A stretch of 46,526 nucleotides of DNA from DASXRC01 sp036506495 (GTDB lineage: Bacteria; Actinomycetota; Actinomycetes; Mycobacteriales; Micromonosporaceae), in the NCBI GenBank assembly GCA_036506495.1, contig DASXRQ010000064.1, positions 1 through 46,526 of the forward strand, read 5' to 3'. Under the pieces are notes generated by a model. That model did no database searches, was not told the DNA's origin, and saw only the letters and a program-made list of their open reading frames with translations. The translations under genes and the position numbers were made by a program. Positions 1 to 7,911 of this stretch are shown piece after piece (position 1 is the first letter of the stretch; each line of letters starts with the position of its first letter).

Positions 1-1
1 C

Positions 2-817
2 GCCGACAACATCGGCAATCAGGCCGGCGGCTGGACGATCGCCTGGCAGGGCATCTCCGGCGACATCATCCCCGGCACCACGATCCTCGAGGGCATCCGC
101 CAGGTGGCCCCGCACGCGACGGTCACGTACAGCGCGGACGCGTCGGCATCCATGGCCGGCTCCGACGTCGGCGTGGTCGTGGTGGGTGAGACGCCGTACG
201 CCGAGGGCTTCGGCGACGTGGGTGGACCGGAGTGCGGCTTCTGCTCGCCGGCCCAATTCGAGGAGAAGTCGTTGAGCCTGCAGCCCGGCGACCGGGCGGT
301 GATCGACAAGGTGTGCGACGCGATCAAGACGTGCGTCGTGCTCGTCGTCTCCGGCCGCCCGCAGGTCCTCACCGACCAGCTCGGGAAGATCGACGCCCTG
401 GTGGCGTCGTGGCTGCCGGGCAGTGAGGGCGCCGGCGTGGCCGATGTCCTGTTCGGCACGCGGCCCTTCACCGGCCGGCTGTCGATGACCTGGCCGCGCA
501 CGGAGGCGCAGGTGCCGATCAACGTCGGCGACGCCAGCTACGACCCGCTCTTCCCGTTCGGCTGGGGCCTGCGCACGACACCACGCGACGACCGGCTGCA
601 CGCCGCCGCCGCACTGGCCACATCCGGTCGGTCGTCGGCGTACCCGACGGCGCTACAGGAGGAAATCGTCGCGATCGCCCGCGACAGGGCGCAGGCCGCG
701 GTCGTCGCTGGCCGCGCCCGAGCCGGTTGGGCGGCCGCGATCGCCAACGCCGACCGGGCGCTGCTCGCCGGCGACGCGGCGACCGCGTTCCGGCTGCTGG
801 CTAGCGTGCCCGCCTAG
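2..817 (+). CDS. Glycoside hydrolase family 3 beta-glucosidase-like, C-terminal part (5' end outside window)
   Basis: The reading frame is open from base 2 and ends with TAG at 815-817, so only the last 271 codons are visible. What is seen is the alpha/beta-sandwich domain of GH3 enzymes: VGVVVVGETPYAEGFGD (the segment that carries the usual acid/base Glu), VLVVSGRPQVL, SWLPGSEGAGVADVLFG, FTGRLSMTWPR and the closing PLFPFGWGL. The nucleophile-bearing TIM barrel would lie upstream, outside the window. By family knowledge it removes terminal beta-linked glucose or xylose from oligosaccharides. An extension of about 75 Ala-rich residues follows FGWGL and looks like a helical tail not typical of the catalytic core. 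The 3' end overlaps the convergent membrane gene by 17 bases. A GH39-like glycosidase remnant lies close by, so this may once have been a glycan-degradation locus. Confidence 0.88.
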   Translation, partial: ADNIGNQAGGWTIAWQGISGDIIPGTTILEGIRQVAPHATVTYSADASASMAGSDVGVVVVGETPYAEGFGDVGGPECGFCSPAQFEEKSLSLQPGDRAVIDKVCDAIKTCVVLVVSGRPQVLTDQLGKIDALVASWLPGSEGAGVADVLFGTRPFTGRLSMTWPRTEAQVPINVGDASYDPLFPFGWGLRTTPRDDRLHAAAALATSGRSSAYPTALQEEIVAIARDRAQAAVVAGRARAGWAAAIANADRALLAGDAATAFRLLASVPA

Positions 818-1496
818 ACGGATCTCGGCGGATCGGCGGCCCGGCAGCGGACCGCCGATCCGCCGAGTCTGCGACGGGCCGCTCGGTCGCCGCGTCGCGG
901 AGCGCCCGGAACAACAGCACCATGCCGGCGATCTGCCCGAGGTGGTAAAGGGAGGTCGGGTCGAGGTTGATGTGCCCGGTCACGGCCGGACTCAGCGATC
1001 GCGCGCCGGCGGCAGCGCCGCAGGCCAGGATCGCGACCAGCACCGGAACGGCCAGCGGATGCTGGCGGTACGCGGCCCAGCCCCACAGCACGAGCACGCT
1101 GAGCATCGTGACGCTCTCGCAGGCGAGCATCGCCGACACGCCGGCGTGCCCGGTCGCGGCCAGTCCGGCGTACGCGACCAACCCCGCCGCGCGGAGCAGC
1201 CAGAAGGCGCGGCCGTGACCGGGGCCGAGCACCTCCTCCACGGTCGCGGCGAGCAGGTAGGAGATGGCCACGACGACCATCAGGCTGATGATCGCCCAGC
1301 TCACCCTGGCGACCTCCGGCCACCTGACGAGCACGCCGTGATGCACGAAGCCCGCCAGCGCGCCGACGCCGGCCCACCAGAACGCGGCCCGCCAGTAGCG
1401 GTAGCCCGCGGACGTCGGTCGCAAGCCAACTGCCAGGCCGAGCACGACGAGCCCGAGCAGCAGATCGGTCAATGCCTGGGCCGGCTGGGTCAGCAC
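801..1496 (-). CDS. Seven-TM membrane protein (DUF6962-like)
   Basis: 231 residues from a GTG start. About seven hydrophobic segments are visible, beginning at residues 8-26 (LLLGLVVLGLAVGL) and ending with SLYHLGQIAGMVLLFRAL, followed by a charged, Arg-rich cytoplasmic-looking tail of about 35 residues. Two His motifs (GFVHHGV and LYHLGQI) sit at membrane positions reminiscent of the hydrolase-like 7-TM proteins grouped with DUF6962 and ceramidase/PAQR families. That relation is an inference from pattern only. The start lies 10 bases after the stop codon of the GH39-like remnant on the same strand, so it may have been transcribed with it. It overlaps the GH3 gene tail to tail. No specific function can be assigned. 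Confidence 0.72.
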   Translation of the reverse strand: MLTQPAQALTDLLLGLVVLGLAVGLRPTSAGYRYWRAAFWWAGVGALAGFVHHGVLVRWPEVARVSWAIISLMVVVAISYLLAATVEEVLGPGHGRAFWLLRAAGLVAYAGLAATGHAGVSAMLACESVTMLSVLVLWGWAAYRQHPLAVPVLVAILACGAAAGARSLSPAVTGHINLDPTSLYHLGQIAGMVLLFRALRDAATERPVADSADRRSAAGPPIRRDPSRRAR

Positions 1497-1506
1497 CCCT
1501 ACCAGG

Positions 1507-1745
1507 TTATGCCACCGTCAGCGCGAGGAACGAGATTGCGGGCATCGGCAGCTCCAGCGCGAGCTCGGCGGCGCCACCGACCGGGACGATCCGGCGCGGC
1601 GGCTCCAGCTCGTCGAGCGATCCCTCGCGGCAAGCGCGGCCCACTGGTCGTGGTCGGGCCAGTCGGCCACGCCGCCGAGCGACCGCCACCGCGCCGCCGC
1701 GTTGGAGTGCGCCGCGTCGATCCGCCAGTGCCGGAACGCGTACGG
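1507..1745 (-). pseudogene. Remnant of a GH39-like beta-xylosidase 3' end, frameshifted
   Basis: On the minus strand two frames join to give about 80 residues. The first reads PYAFRHWRIDAAHSNAAARW to DQWAALAAR. A one-base shift near 1621-1623 leads into SLDELEPPRRIVPVGGAAEL and LPMPAISFLALTVA, ending at TAA (1507-1509). The order (RHWRID-x-HSN, then a DQWAAL helix, then LEPPRR and an L-E-L-P strand) matches the C-terminal beta-sandwich of GH39 xylosidases as I know them. Similarity stops abruptly at about 1745, where the opposite-strand DNA ligase begins, so the catalytic barrel is gone. The fragment therefore looks truncated as well as frameshifted. Family assignment is from motif memory; a protein search of the joined peptide would settle it. 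Confidence 0.55.
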
Positions 1746-1754
1746 CCGCGGATC

Positions 1755-2744
1755 ATGCATGCTCGGGTGGTGAGCCCAGCGGCGTGGCCCGCGCTGATCC
1801 GGCCGATGCTGGCGGTGGCGGGCGACCTGCCGACCGGTCCGGGCTGGGCGTACGAGTACAAGTGGGACGGTGTCCGCGCGGTCGCGTACGTCAACTGGGC
1901 CGGTCGGGTCCGGCTGATGTCCCGCAACGATCGCGACGTCACCGACACCTACCCCGAGTTGGGGGTGTTGGCGGGTCTGGTGTCCGGGCGCGCGGTGGTG
2001 CTGGACGGCGAACTCGTCACGCTGGACCGCCGGGGCGTGCCCAGCTTCGCGAACCTGCAACGACGGATGCACGTGATCGCGCCGAGCCCAGCCCTGATCG
2101 CGTCGGCGCCGGTGCAGTACGTCGTCTTCGACCTGCCCTACCTCGACCGGGCGATCCTCAACCGGCGCTGGTCCGATCGGCGTGCGGCGCTGGAGGGGCT
2201 GGCGCTCGACGATCCGCGCGTGCTGCTCTCGCCGGTGTTCGACCGGGATCCGGACGCGGTCATGGCGGCCGCGCGGGAGCAGCTGCTCGAGGGCGTGGTC
2301 TCCAAGCGCACGGAATCCGCGTACCAGCCCGGGAGGCGCTCGCCGGCCTGGCGCAAGACCGCGCTGATCCAGACGACGGAGGTCATCATCGCGGGGTACA
2401 AGCCCGGTGAGGGGCGGCGCGCCGGGACGGTCGGGTCGCTCGTGCTCGGCATGTACGACGCGGACGTCCGGCTGGCCTACGTCGGTGGCGTCGGCACGGG
2501 TTTCACCGGCGAGATGCTCGACGATCTGCGGCAGCGGCTGCGCCCGCTCCAGCGGGCCATGTCGCCGTTCGCGGAGCCCATCCCGACCGCGGACGCCCGG
2601 GACGTCCGCTGGGTCGAGCCAGTGCTCGTCGGCGAGGTCGTCTACCGCACGTTCACGCCGGACCACCGGCTCCGCCACTCGTCCTGGCGCGGACTGCGCC
2701 CAGATCGCGAACCTCCTGAGGTCAGGCTTCCGGATTCGCCCTAA
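1755..2744 (+). CDS. Stand-alone ATP-dependent DNA ligase (LigC/LigD ligase-domain type)
   Basis: 329 residues from ATG (MHARVV); GTG codons at 1767 and 1770 are possible alternative starts. It carries the nucleotidyltransferase motifs in order: motif I EYKWDGVRA with the adenylated Lys at residue 36, motif III LDGELVTLD, motif IV EGVVSKR and motif V WRKTALI. A C-terminal OB-fold follows, ending in WVEPVLVGEVVYRTFTPDHRLRHSSWRG in pieces. By family knowledge it seals nicks using ATP, in Ku-linked end joining or as a backup repair ligase. No Ku, polymerase or nuclease partner is in the window, so it is a LigC-like single-domain enzyme here. Its 5' edge abuts the GH39 remnant on the other strand, which suggests a rearrangement junction. 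Confidence 0.9.
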   Translation: MHARVVSPAAWPALIRPMLAVAGDLPTGPGWAYEYKWDGVRAVAYVNWAGRVRLMSRNDRDVTDTYPELGVLAGLVSGRAVVLDGELVTLDRRGVPSFANLQRRMHVIAPSPALIASAPVQYVVFDLPYLDRAILNRRWSDRRAALEGLALDDPRVLLSPVFDRDPDAVMAAAREQLLEGVVSKRTESAYQPGRRSPAWRKTALIQTTEVIIAGYKPGEGRRAGTVGSLVLGMYDADVRLAYVGGVGTGFTGEMLDDLRQRLRPLQRAMSPFAEPIPTADARDVRWVEPVLVGEVVYRTFTPDHRLRHSSWRGLRPDREPPEVRLPDSP

Positions 2745-2917
2745 ACGCCTGGCACGCGTACTGAAAGACGCCCGGGTCCGGACGGTTAGGGCATAGCAGT
2801 GAAGTGTGTCTAAAGGTGCATTGTGGACAGAGCGCGCCACCTTGTCGACGAGACGCTTCGTCGCCGGGTACCGTGTCGAACGCCCGCAGCTTCGCGGTCG
2901 GGCGGAAGCGGGATGAC

Positions 2918-3466
2918 ATGGAGATCGAGGTCACCAAGGTGGTTGCCGACCACCGGCGGGAAACCGCGTGGCGGCTGTATACCGACGCCTTCGAAGAACT
3001 GCGCGCCACTGCTGTGCAGCGTCACGTCATGCATCGGCACGAGTTCGACGAAGTGATGGCCGACGAACGGGTCGTGAAGGTCGTGGGCCTCGAGGGGGAC
3101 CCGGCCGTCATGACGGGCCTGGCGACGTACACCAACGACCTCGACGCGATGCCGCTGATCTCGCCCGAGTACTTCGCCCGCCGCTGGCCGGACCTCTACG
3201 CCACCCGCCGGATCTGGTACCTCGGCTTCTTCGCCATCCACCCAGAGCATCGCGGCACGGGCATCTTCGACGCGGTCATCGCGAACATGTGGCAAGTCGT
3301 CCTGGCGGGGCAGGGGCTCGCGGCGTTGGACATCTGCCGGCGCAACGAGCGGCTCGGGTTGCCGAAGGCGATCGAGCAGACGCTCGAGTCGCTCTCTCCG
3401 GGCGTTGCGGCGTCGCGGATCGACGAGCAGGCGTTCTGGGCCTACGCGGCACCGCCGGCGGACTGA
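2918..3466 (+). CDS. GNAT-like acetyltransferase
   Basis: 182 residues. The ATG start (MEIEVTKVV) follows a purine-rich GGCGGAAGCGGG segment; the frame is open further upstream but without a better start. The acetyl-CoA binding loop is recognisable as FAIHPEHRGTGIFDAVIANM (residues about 109-128), preceded by the typical beta-strand IWYLGF. The N-terminal half (TAWRLYTDAFEEL, TAVQRHVMHRHEFDEV) resembles the mobile N-terminal helices of GNAT proteins of unknown substrate. It presumably transfers an acetyl group from acetyl-CoA to a small molecule or protein. The 3' end overlaps the convergent GGDEF-EAL gene by 25 bases. The 173 bases between it and the ligase show only a weak 6-bp hairpin at 2846-2863. 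Confidence 0.75.
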   Translation: MEIEVTKVVADHRRETAWRLYTDAFEELRATAVQRHVMHRHEFDEVMADERVVKVVGLEGDPAVMTGLATYTNDLDAMPLISPEYFARRWPDLYATRRIWYLGFFAIHPEHRGTGIFDAVIANMWQVVLAGQGLAALDICRRNERLGLPKAIEQTLESLSPGVAASRIDEQAFWAYAAPPAD

Positions 3467-5760
3467 CCGGCGTCCATCGCCGGTGTCAGGTTCGACCACC
3501 GTTGGATGAACCGGGACGGCTCGATCGGCGGGTCCCACAACCGGCCCTGGCCCTGCATGACGCCCAATGCGGCGAGCACCTGCTGCTGCGCCGCGGTTTC
3601 GACGCCTTCCGCGACGACGGTCAGGCCGAGCGCGGCGCTCATGGCGACTACCGCCCGTACGATCTCCTCATCCTCGGGGTTGGCGCCAAGCCCGCCGACG
3701 AATGCCTGGTCGATCTTTACTCCGGTCACCGGGTGTCGCCGCAGATACCCCAAAGCCGAGAAGCCCGTGCCGAAGTCGTCGACGACGATCGACACACCGA
3801 GGGCGCGCAGTTCGCAGAGGACACGCTCCGCGACGTGGGACTGATCGATGGTGACCGACTCGGTGATCTCCAACACGACATTGTGTGCGGGCAGGTTGTG
3901 CTGGGTCAGCGCCTCGGCGATCATGCCGGGCAGGCCGGGATCGCGCAGCTGACGCGGCGACACGTTGATCGAGATCCAGAAGTCTTCGGGCACGAGAAGC
4001 TCCGCGCGCCAGGTGGCGAGTTGGCGGAGCGACTCGCGCACGACCCAGCCGCCGATTGCCGAGATCATTCCGGTGTCCTCGGCCACCGGAATGAACGTCG
4101 TTGGCGGCACCGCGCCCCGCGCCGGATGGTTCCAGCGAAGCAACGCCTCGGCGCCCAGCAGCGTGCCGTCGGTCAGCCCGACAATCGGCTGGTACGCGAC
4201 ACGCATCTGGTTCTCAGCCACGGCATGCCGCAGCGCGAGTTCGATATCGACCCGCTCGCGGACCCGCTCATGCATCGACGCGTCGAACATCGTCCACTTG
4301 CCCGGTCCCTCGGACTTCGCCTGGTACATCGCGGTGTCCGCGTCACGCAGCAGAGCCTCCGCCGTGGCCGTGGTTCGGCCGTCCGCCGGAGCGCTCGCGA
4401 CTCCAACCGAAGCGGTGATCATCACTTCGACGCCCCGAACATGCACCGGCGCGGCGAAGCACTCGAGGATCCGGTCGGCAAGCTCGACCGCCTCGCTGGG
4501 GCGGCCTAACTTGATGACCACGAACTCATCACCGCCAACCCGGGCGACCTCGGCCGTGTCCGGGACGCACGAGCCCAGACGCCGGGCCACTTCAATGATC
4601 AACTGATCGCCGACCTGGTGACCCCGCGAGTCGTTGATCAGCTTGAAGCCGTCCAAGTCGAGGAAGAAGACCCAGACCCTTGATCCGGCAAACGGCCGTT
4701 CGGCCATCAGCCGATCGACCTGAGCCGAGAGCATCAGCCGATTGGGCAGCCCGGTGAGATGGTCATGAGTGGCCTGATGTTGATATCGGCGCTGCGCCGC
4801 CGAGTACGCCTGCACCGCGAAGACCGCGCGGGTGAGCAGCAGGGACACGAGCAACGCGCCACCCACGGCGAGCACCAAGCGATCGGTAATCGACAGCGCA
4901 GATACCGAGGCGATCAACGTGAAGGGGGTCGCGAGCGCCGGCACGATCAGCAGCAGACGCGGCCACCCCCAGGCCTGCACCGGCACCGGCGCGTCCCGGC
5001 CCAGCTCGGCCATCGACGGATGCAGCGCCGACGCGCCGAGCAACGCGAACGCGAGCAGGAACGGAAGGTCCAGCAGCCTTGGCCCGGTCAGGTCGCCGTT
5101 GGTTCCGATGATGGCGTAGGCCACGTCCCCGATCAAGAGCAGCAACGCACAGCCCAGCAGCAGGAGGTAGCTGGGGCTGCGTACCGCGATAGTGAACGCC
5201 AGGCTGGCCACGATCAGGACCAGGACCATGTCGAACAGCGGATACGCCGCCGCCAGCGCCGACACGATCGCGGGCCGTCCTGCGATCGACGCCGCCGGCA
5301 GCGAGAACAGCACAGCGAATACCACCCCTGCGCCGACACCCACGATCAGCCCGTCGATGAGCGGTTCTCGGGCAAGCCCGCGCCGGGCCCACAGCAGACT
5401 GCCGAGGGCCAGCACACTGAAGATGTACCCCGGCACCGTGAACGCGTCCGACGAAAGCGCGGTGGCACCCGCCTGGTGCGCCGACCACGGTCGGATCACC
5501 GCACCGACGAGGAAGAGCGCGGCCGCGATCGCCAGAAGGGTCCACGGACGTCGGACATCGGCCCGGTTCCAGCGCGGCCCCACCACAAGGGCGACCACGC
5601 AGCCGATCCCCACGCCAGCGAACGCCGCGGTCGTGGCGATTGTGGACAGGTCGAGAAGGTAAACGACCGCGGCGACCGCCCCCAGCAGGACGAACATCGC
5701 CGACGCAGCCGGTGCTGCCGGTGCACCACCCATCCGGATGGCCGCGCCCCGCGCTAACAT
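3442..5760 (-). CDS. Membrane-bound GGDEF-EAL cyclic-di-GMP enzyme
   Basis: 772 residues from the ATG at 5758-5760, which has GGGAGG just upstream. A TTG start at 5832 would add 24 residues and lacks a visible binding site. Residues about 15-320 hold roughly nine or ten TM helices (MASE-like sensor). A diguanylate cyclase domain follows with intact GGDEF (ARVGGDEFVVIK). Then comes an EAL domain with the key residues present: EALLRW, ISINVSPRQL, the ITES Glu, VDDFGTG, the KIDQ Lys and VAEGVET. Both synthesis and hydrolysis of cyclic di-GMP are therefore possible. The RxxD inhibitory site that normally precedes GGDEF is not present (VPDT at that place). The EAL C-terminus reads QGQGRLWDPPIEP. 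The gene stands alone on its strand. Confidence 0.93.
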   Translation of the reverse strand: MLARGAAIRMGGAPAAPAASAMFVLLGAVAAVVYLLDLSTIATTAAFAGVGIGCVVALVVGPRWNRADVRRPWTLLAIAAALFLVGAVIRPWSAHQAGATALSSDAFTVPGYIFSVLALGSLLWARRGLAREPLIDGLIVGVGAGVVFAVLFSLPAASIAGRPAIVSALAAAYPLFDMVLVLIVASLAFTIAVRSPSYLLLLGCALLLLIGDVAYAIIGTNGDLTGPRLLDLPFLLAFALLGASALHPSMAELGRDAPVPVQAWGWPRLLLIVPALATPFTLIASVSALSITDRLVLAVGGALLVSLLLTRAVFAVQAYSAAQRRYQHQATHDHLTGLPNRLMLSAQVDRLMAERPFAGSRVWVFFLDLDGFKLINDSRGHQVGDQLIIEVARRLGSCVPDTAEVARVGGDEFVVIKLGRPSEAVELADRILECFAAPVHVRGVEVMITASVGVASAPADGRTTATAEALLRDADTAMYQAKSEGPGKWTMFDASMHERVRERVDIELALRHAVAENQMRVAYQPIVGLTDGTLLGAEALLRWNHPARGAVPPTTFIPVAEDTGMISAIGGWVVRESLRQLATWRAELLVPEDFWISINVSPRQLRDPGLPGMIAEALTQHNLPAHNVVLEITESVTIDQSHVAERVLCELRALGVSIVVDDFGTGFSALGYLRRHPVTGVKIDQAFVGGLGANPEDEEIVRAVVAMSAALGLTVVAEGVETAAQQQVLAALGVMQGQGRLWDPPIEPSRFIQRWSNLTPAMDAGQSAGGAA

Positions 5761-5881
5761 CGCCCTCCCGCCGAATCGCCGCGCCGCGTCCGGAAGGCTG
5801 AACGAGAGTGAACGCGTACGTCGGCGACCCAAACAATGGATCGTAGCGTTGTGCGGCCGGCTCGTCTGGTGATATTTCGCT

Positions 5882-5908
5882 GAATATACCTTTTATCCGC
5901 TAAAAGGC
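5882..5908 (-). promoter_or_regulatory. AT-rich promoter/operator candidate upstream of the GGDEF-EAL gene
   Basis: A short AT-rich island in otherwise very GC-rich DNA. It contains a perfect inverted repeat, CCTTTTA (5889-5895) and TAAAAGG (5901-5907), around a 5-base centre. On the minus strand the repeat is followed directly by TATATT, a good -10 box for the housekeeping sigma factor. A transcript starting a few bases further would leave about 115 bases of leader before the ATG at 5760, or about 40 before the TTG at 5832. The repeat would overlap the -35 region, so a repressor is plausible. This is inference from position and composition only. Confidence 0.4.
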
Positions 5909-5952
5909 GTGTTGCGCACTGTGTTTCGGCGCTCATCGGGCCGTGGCGAGCC

Positions 5953-6855
5953 TCATTCGTCGAGCATCGCCAGGTCGAGCTGGTCGAGGCGCTCGGGATC
6001 GGCGAGGATGTCGATCTCGACAATCCGCCCCGCCATGATCGTGAACCCGAACACGACCCGTGGCTTTCCGTCCAACGCCCACACGGCTCCCACGGTGCCG
6101 TTCACGAGCGCCGGCCGGGCCACCCGGGCACGTCCGACGAAGGTATCGGCGACCGCCGGCGCGCCCCGGGCCTCTCGCGTCGCGCCCGCCCGGACGGCCG
6201 CGTCATCCGCGCGGAGCACGACGTCCGGGTCGAGCAACGCGAGCAGCCCGTCGAGGTCGCCACCGCGCGCTGCCGCCAGGAACGCGTCGACCACCACTCG
6301 TTGGCGGAACACGTCGGCATCGGGCACGGCCGCTCCCTGCACCCGGCGGCGCGCCCGGCTCGCGAGCTGCCGGGCCGCGGTTGGAGACCGCCCGACGATG
6401 GACCCGACCTCGTCGAACGGCACCGCGAACAGGTCATGCAGCACGAACGCGACCCGCTCGGCGGGCGCCAGGGTGTCCAGCACCACGAGCAGCGCCAGAC
6501 CGACGGAGTCGGCGAGCAGCGCCTCGCGCTCGGGGTCGGCCCCGTTCGCTCGAGTCGCCGTGGGCTCGGGCTGCTGCTCGCCCAGCGGCTCCTCGCGCCG
6601 CGACCCGCGCGAGCGCAGCATGTCCAGGCAGACCCGCGCGACGACCGTGGTCAGCCATCCGCCCAGATTCTGGACGTCGCTCGGGTCGGAACGGTCCAGT
6701 CGGAGCCACGCCTCCTGCACCGCGTCGTCGGCCTCGCTCGCCGAACCGAGCATCCGGTACGCCACCGCCCGCAGGTGGGTGCGGTTCTCCTCGAACCGGT
6801 CCGCCAGCCATTCGCGCTCGTTCACGGTCACATCCTCATCCGCGCGTTCCGTCAT
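5953..6855 (-). CDS. ECF sigma factor, SigJ/ECF41-like with NTF2-like C-terminal domain
   Basis: 300 residues from the ATG at 6853-6855 (MTERADED); a GTG eleven codons later has a better-spaced GAGG and may be the real start. Region 2 is clear (RMLGSASEADDAVQEAWLRL, then GGWLTTVVARVCLDMLRSR), and region 4 follows (LDTLAPAERVAFVLHDLF, IVGRSPTAARQLASRARRRV). Residues about 175-300 form a SnoaL/NTF2-like domain (VVVDAFLAAARGGDLDGLLALLDPDVVLRAD in pieces). In ECF41 proteins that domain controls activity in place of a separate anti-sigma factor. The usual DGGGK-type motif is degenerate here (RADDAAVRAG). No carboxymuconolactone decarboxylase or oxidoreductase partner typical of ECF41 loci is adjacent. 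No ribosome binding site precedes 6855, so translation may be leaderless. Confidence 0.9.
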   Translation of the reverse strand: MTERADEDVTVNEREWLADRFEENRTHLRAVAYRMLGSASEADDAVQEAWLRLDRSDPSDVQNLGGWLTTVVARVCLDMLRSRGSRREEPLGEQQPEPTATRANGADPEREALLADSVGLALLVVLDTLAPAERVAFVLHDLFAVPFDEVGSIVGRSPTAARQLASRARRRVQGAAVPDADVFRQRVVVDAFLAAARGGDLDGLLALLDPDVVLRADDAAVRAGATREARGAPAVADTFVGRARVARPALVNGTVGAVWALDGKPRVVFGFTIMAGRIVEIDILADPERLDQLDLAMLDE

Positions 6856-6970
6856 TGCATTGACGTGTGAAACGCCGTCGACGTGACGGCGGAGGCTTGC
6901 CCACGATGAACCCGCCGCCACGTGCGGGCGGTGGCTCGTCCCGGACTAGTCTTCCGCGGGAGGTGGTTGC

Positions 6971-7621
6971 ATGAACGGGTTGATGAGCAGCCAACGCCTC
7001 GAGGCGTTCAGCGACGGGGTGTTCGCCATCGCCATCACGTTGCTCGTGCTCGATCTCGCGGTGCCGCCGCGGGAGAGCACCCCGAAGGGCGGGCTGGCCG
7101 AGGCGCTCGGCCACCAGTGGCCGGCGTACTTCGCGTACCTCGTCAGCTTCCTGGTCATCGGGATCATCTGGGTCAACCACCACACCGTGTTCGGGAAGGT
7201 CCGCCTGGTCGACCGCCCGGTCCTGTTCGCGAACCTCGCCCTCCTGCTCACCGTCTCGGTGATTCCGTTCCCGACGCACCTGCTGGCGGATTACCTCACC
7301 GCCGGCGCGAACTCGCACACCGCCGCGGCGGTCTACAGCGGGACGATGCTGGCCATGGGCCTCGCCTTCACGCTGCTGTGGCTGACCATCACGCGCGACG
7401 AGAGGCTGCTCCACGAGGACGTCGAACCCGCGACCAGCAGGGCGGCGCTGCGGCGCTTCGGACTCGGCAACATCGTGTACGCGGGCACCGTCGGCCTTGC
7501 GTTCGTCAGCGCGATCGCCACGTTGGTGGTGCACGCGGTGCTGGCCGTCTACTACTGCTTCAACCAGCTCCCCACGACGACGCCGACGTCGCGCGAACCA
7601 GTCACGCCCGCCGACGACTAG
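6971..7621 (+). CDS. TMEM175-family potassium channel-like protein (DUF1211)
   Basis: 216 residues; ATG preceded by GGGAGGTGGTTGC. The N-terminal signature RLEAFSDGVFAIAITLLVLD carries the FSD motif and pore-lining Ile/Leu pattern of the bacterial TMEM175 family. Six hydrophobic segments follow, and the length fits the prokaryotic members of about 200 residues that assemble as tetramers. By family knowledge it conducts K+ weakly selectively across the cytoplasmic membrane. It is divergent from the SigJ-like gene with 115 bases between the starts. A strong hairpin terminator follows immediately, so it is probably monocistronic. Confidence 0.88.
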   Translation: MNGLMSSQRLEAFSDGVFAIAITLLVLDLAVPPRESTPKGGLAEALGHQWPAYFAYLVSFLVIGIIWVNHHTVFGKVRLVDRPVLFANLALLLTVSVIPFPTHLLADYLTAGANSHTAAAVYSGTMLAMGLAFTLLWLTITRDERLLHEDVEPATSRAALRRFGLGNIVYAGTVGLAFVSAIATLVVHAVLAVYYCFNQLPTTTPTSREPVTPADD

Positions 7622-7624
7622 CGG

Positions 7625-7660
7625 GGAACGGACGAGGTGCTTGAGACCCTCGTCCGTTCC
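7625..7660 (+). terminator. Hairpin terminator after the TMEM175-like gene
   Basis: Perfect 13-bp arms GGAACGGACGAGG (7625-7637) and CCTCGTCCGTTCC (7648-7660) enclose a 10-base loop, starting 4 bases after the stop codon. No U-tract follows, as is common for actinobacterial hairpin terminators. Confidence 0.8.
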
Positions 7661-7911
7661 ACAAGTGCGTCCGCCCCCGCGCGAGCTCGGGTCAACTACA
7701 CGGAAGTTGGACCCTCGACAGCCGGGGAGGACGCAACGTCCATGTAGTTGTGTGGGTCTTGGGGGGTGCCTCGACCCCCGGGGTCGGGTCGGTGCGGCCA
7801 CCGCGACTTCCAGACTAGGTTTTGTGACGCAACTAGCTCACCCAAGAACTCGCGCACGCCGGCTGAGCCAAAGCGGCCCCGAAACGTCCAGAGTGGGCGT
7901 ACAAAACAGAC
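7661..7911. other. Non-coding spacer with two inverted repeats
   Basis: About 250 bases with no convincing gene on either strand. It holds CAACTACA (7693-7700) paired with TGTAGTTG (7743-7750), which could close a long imperfect stem. It also holds a compact palindrome of CGACCCC and GGGGTCG arms (7772-7786, one-base centre). The sequence before the next ATG (GGGCGTACAAAACAGAC) lacks a Shine-Dalgarno motif. The spacer probably contains the promoter of the next gene, but no clear -35/-10 pair is visible. Confidence 0.45.

Noticed and set aside
1518..2840. 440-codon open frame antisense to the DNA ligase
   Set aside because: It is open because of GC-rich codon bias opposite a real gene. Only its last part (from about 1745) has protein-like sequence, and that is reported as the GH39-like remnant.
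2846..2863. CGACGA/TCGTCG hairpin after the ligase as a terminator
   Set aside because: The six-base stem is weak, far from the stop codon and lies close to the next gene; it is not distinctive in this GC-rich DNA.
4759..5757. 332-codon open frame opposite the GGDEF-EAL gene
   Set aside because: Composition is Arg/Gln/His-rich shadow sequence with no domain; the minus-strand protein has clear catalytic motifs.
6944..6951. GACTAGTC near the SigJ/TMEM175 spacer as a DosR-type box
   Set aside because: Only the 8-base centre is symmetrical; the flanking GGG/CCC arms of the DosR consensus are not present.
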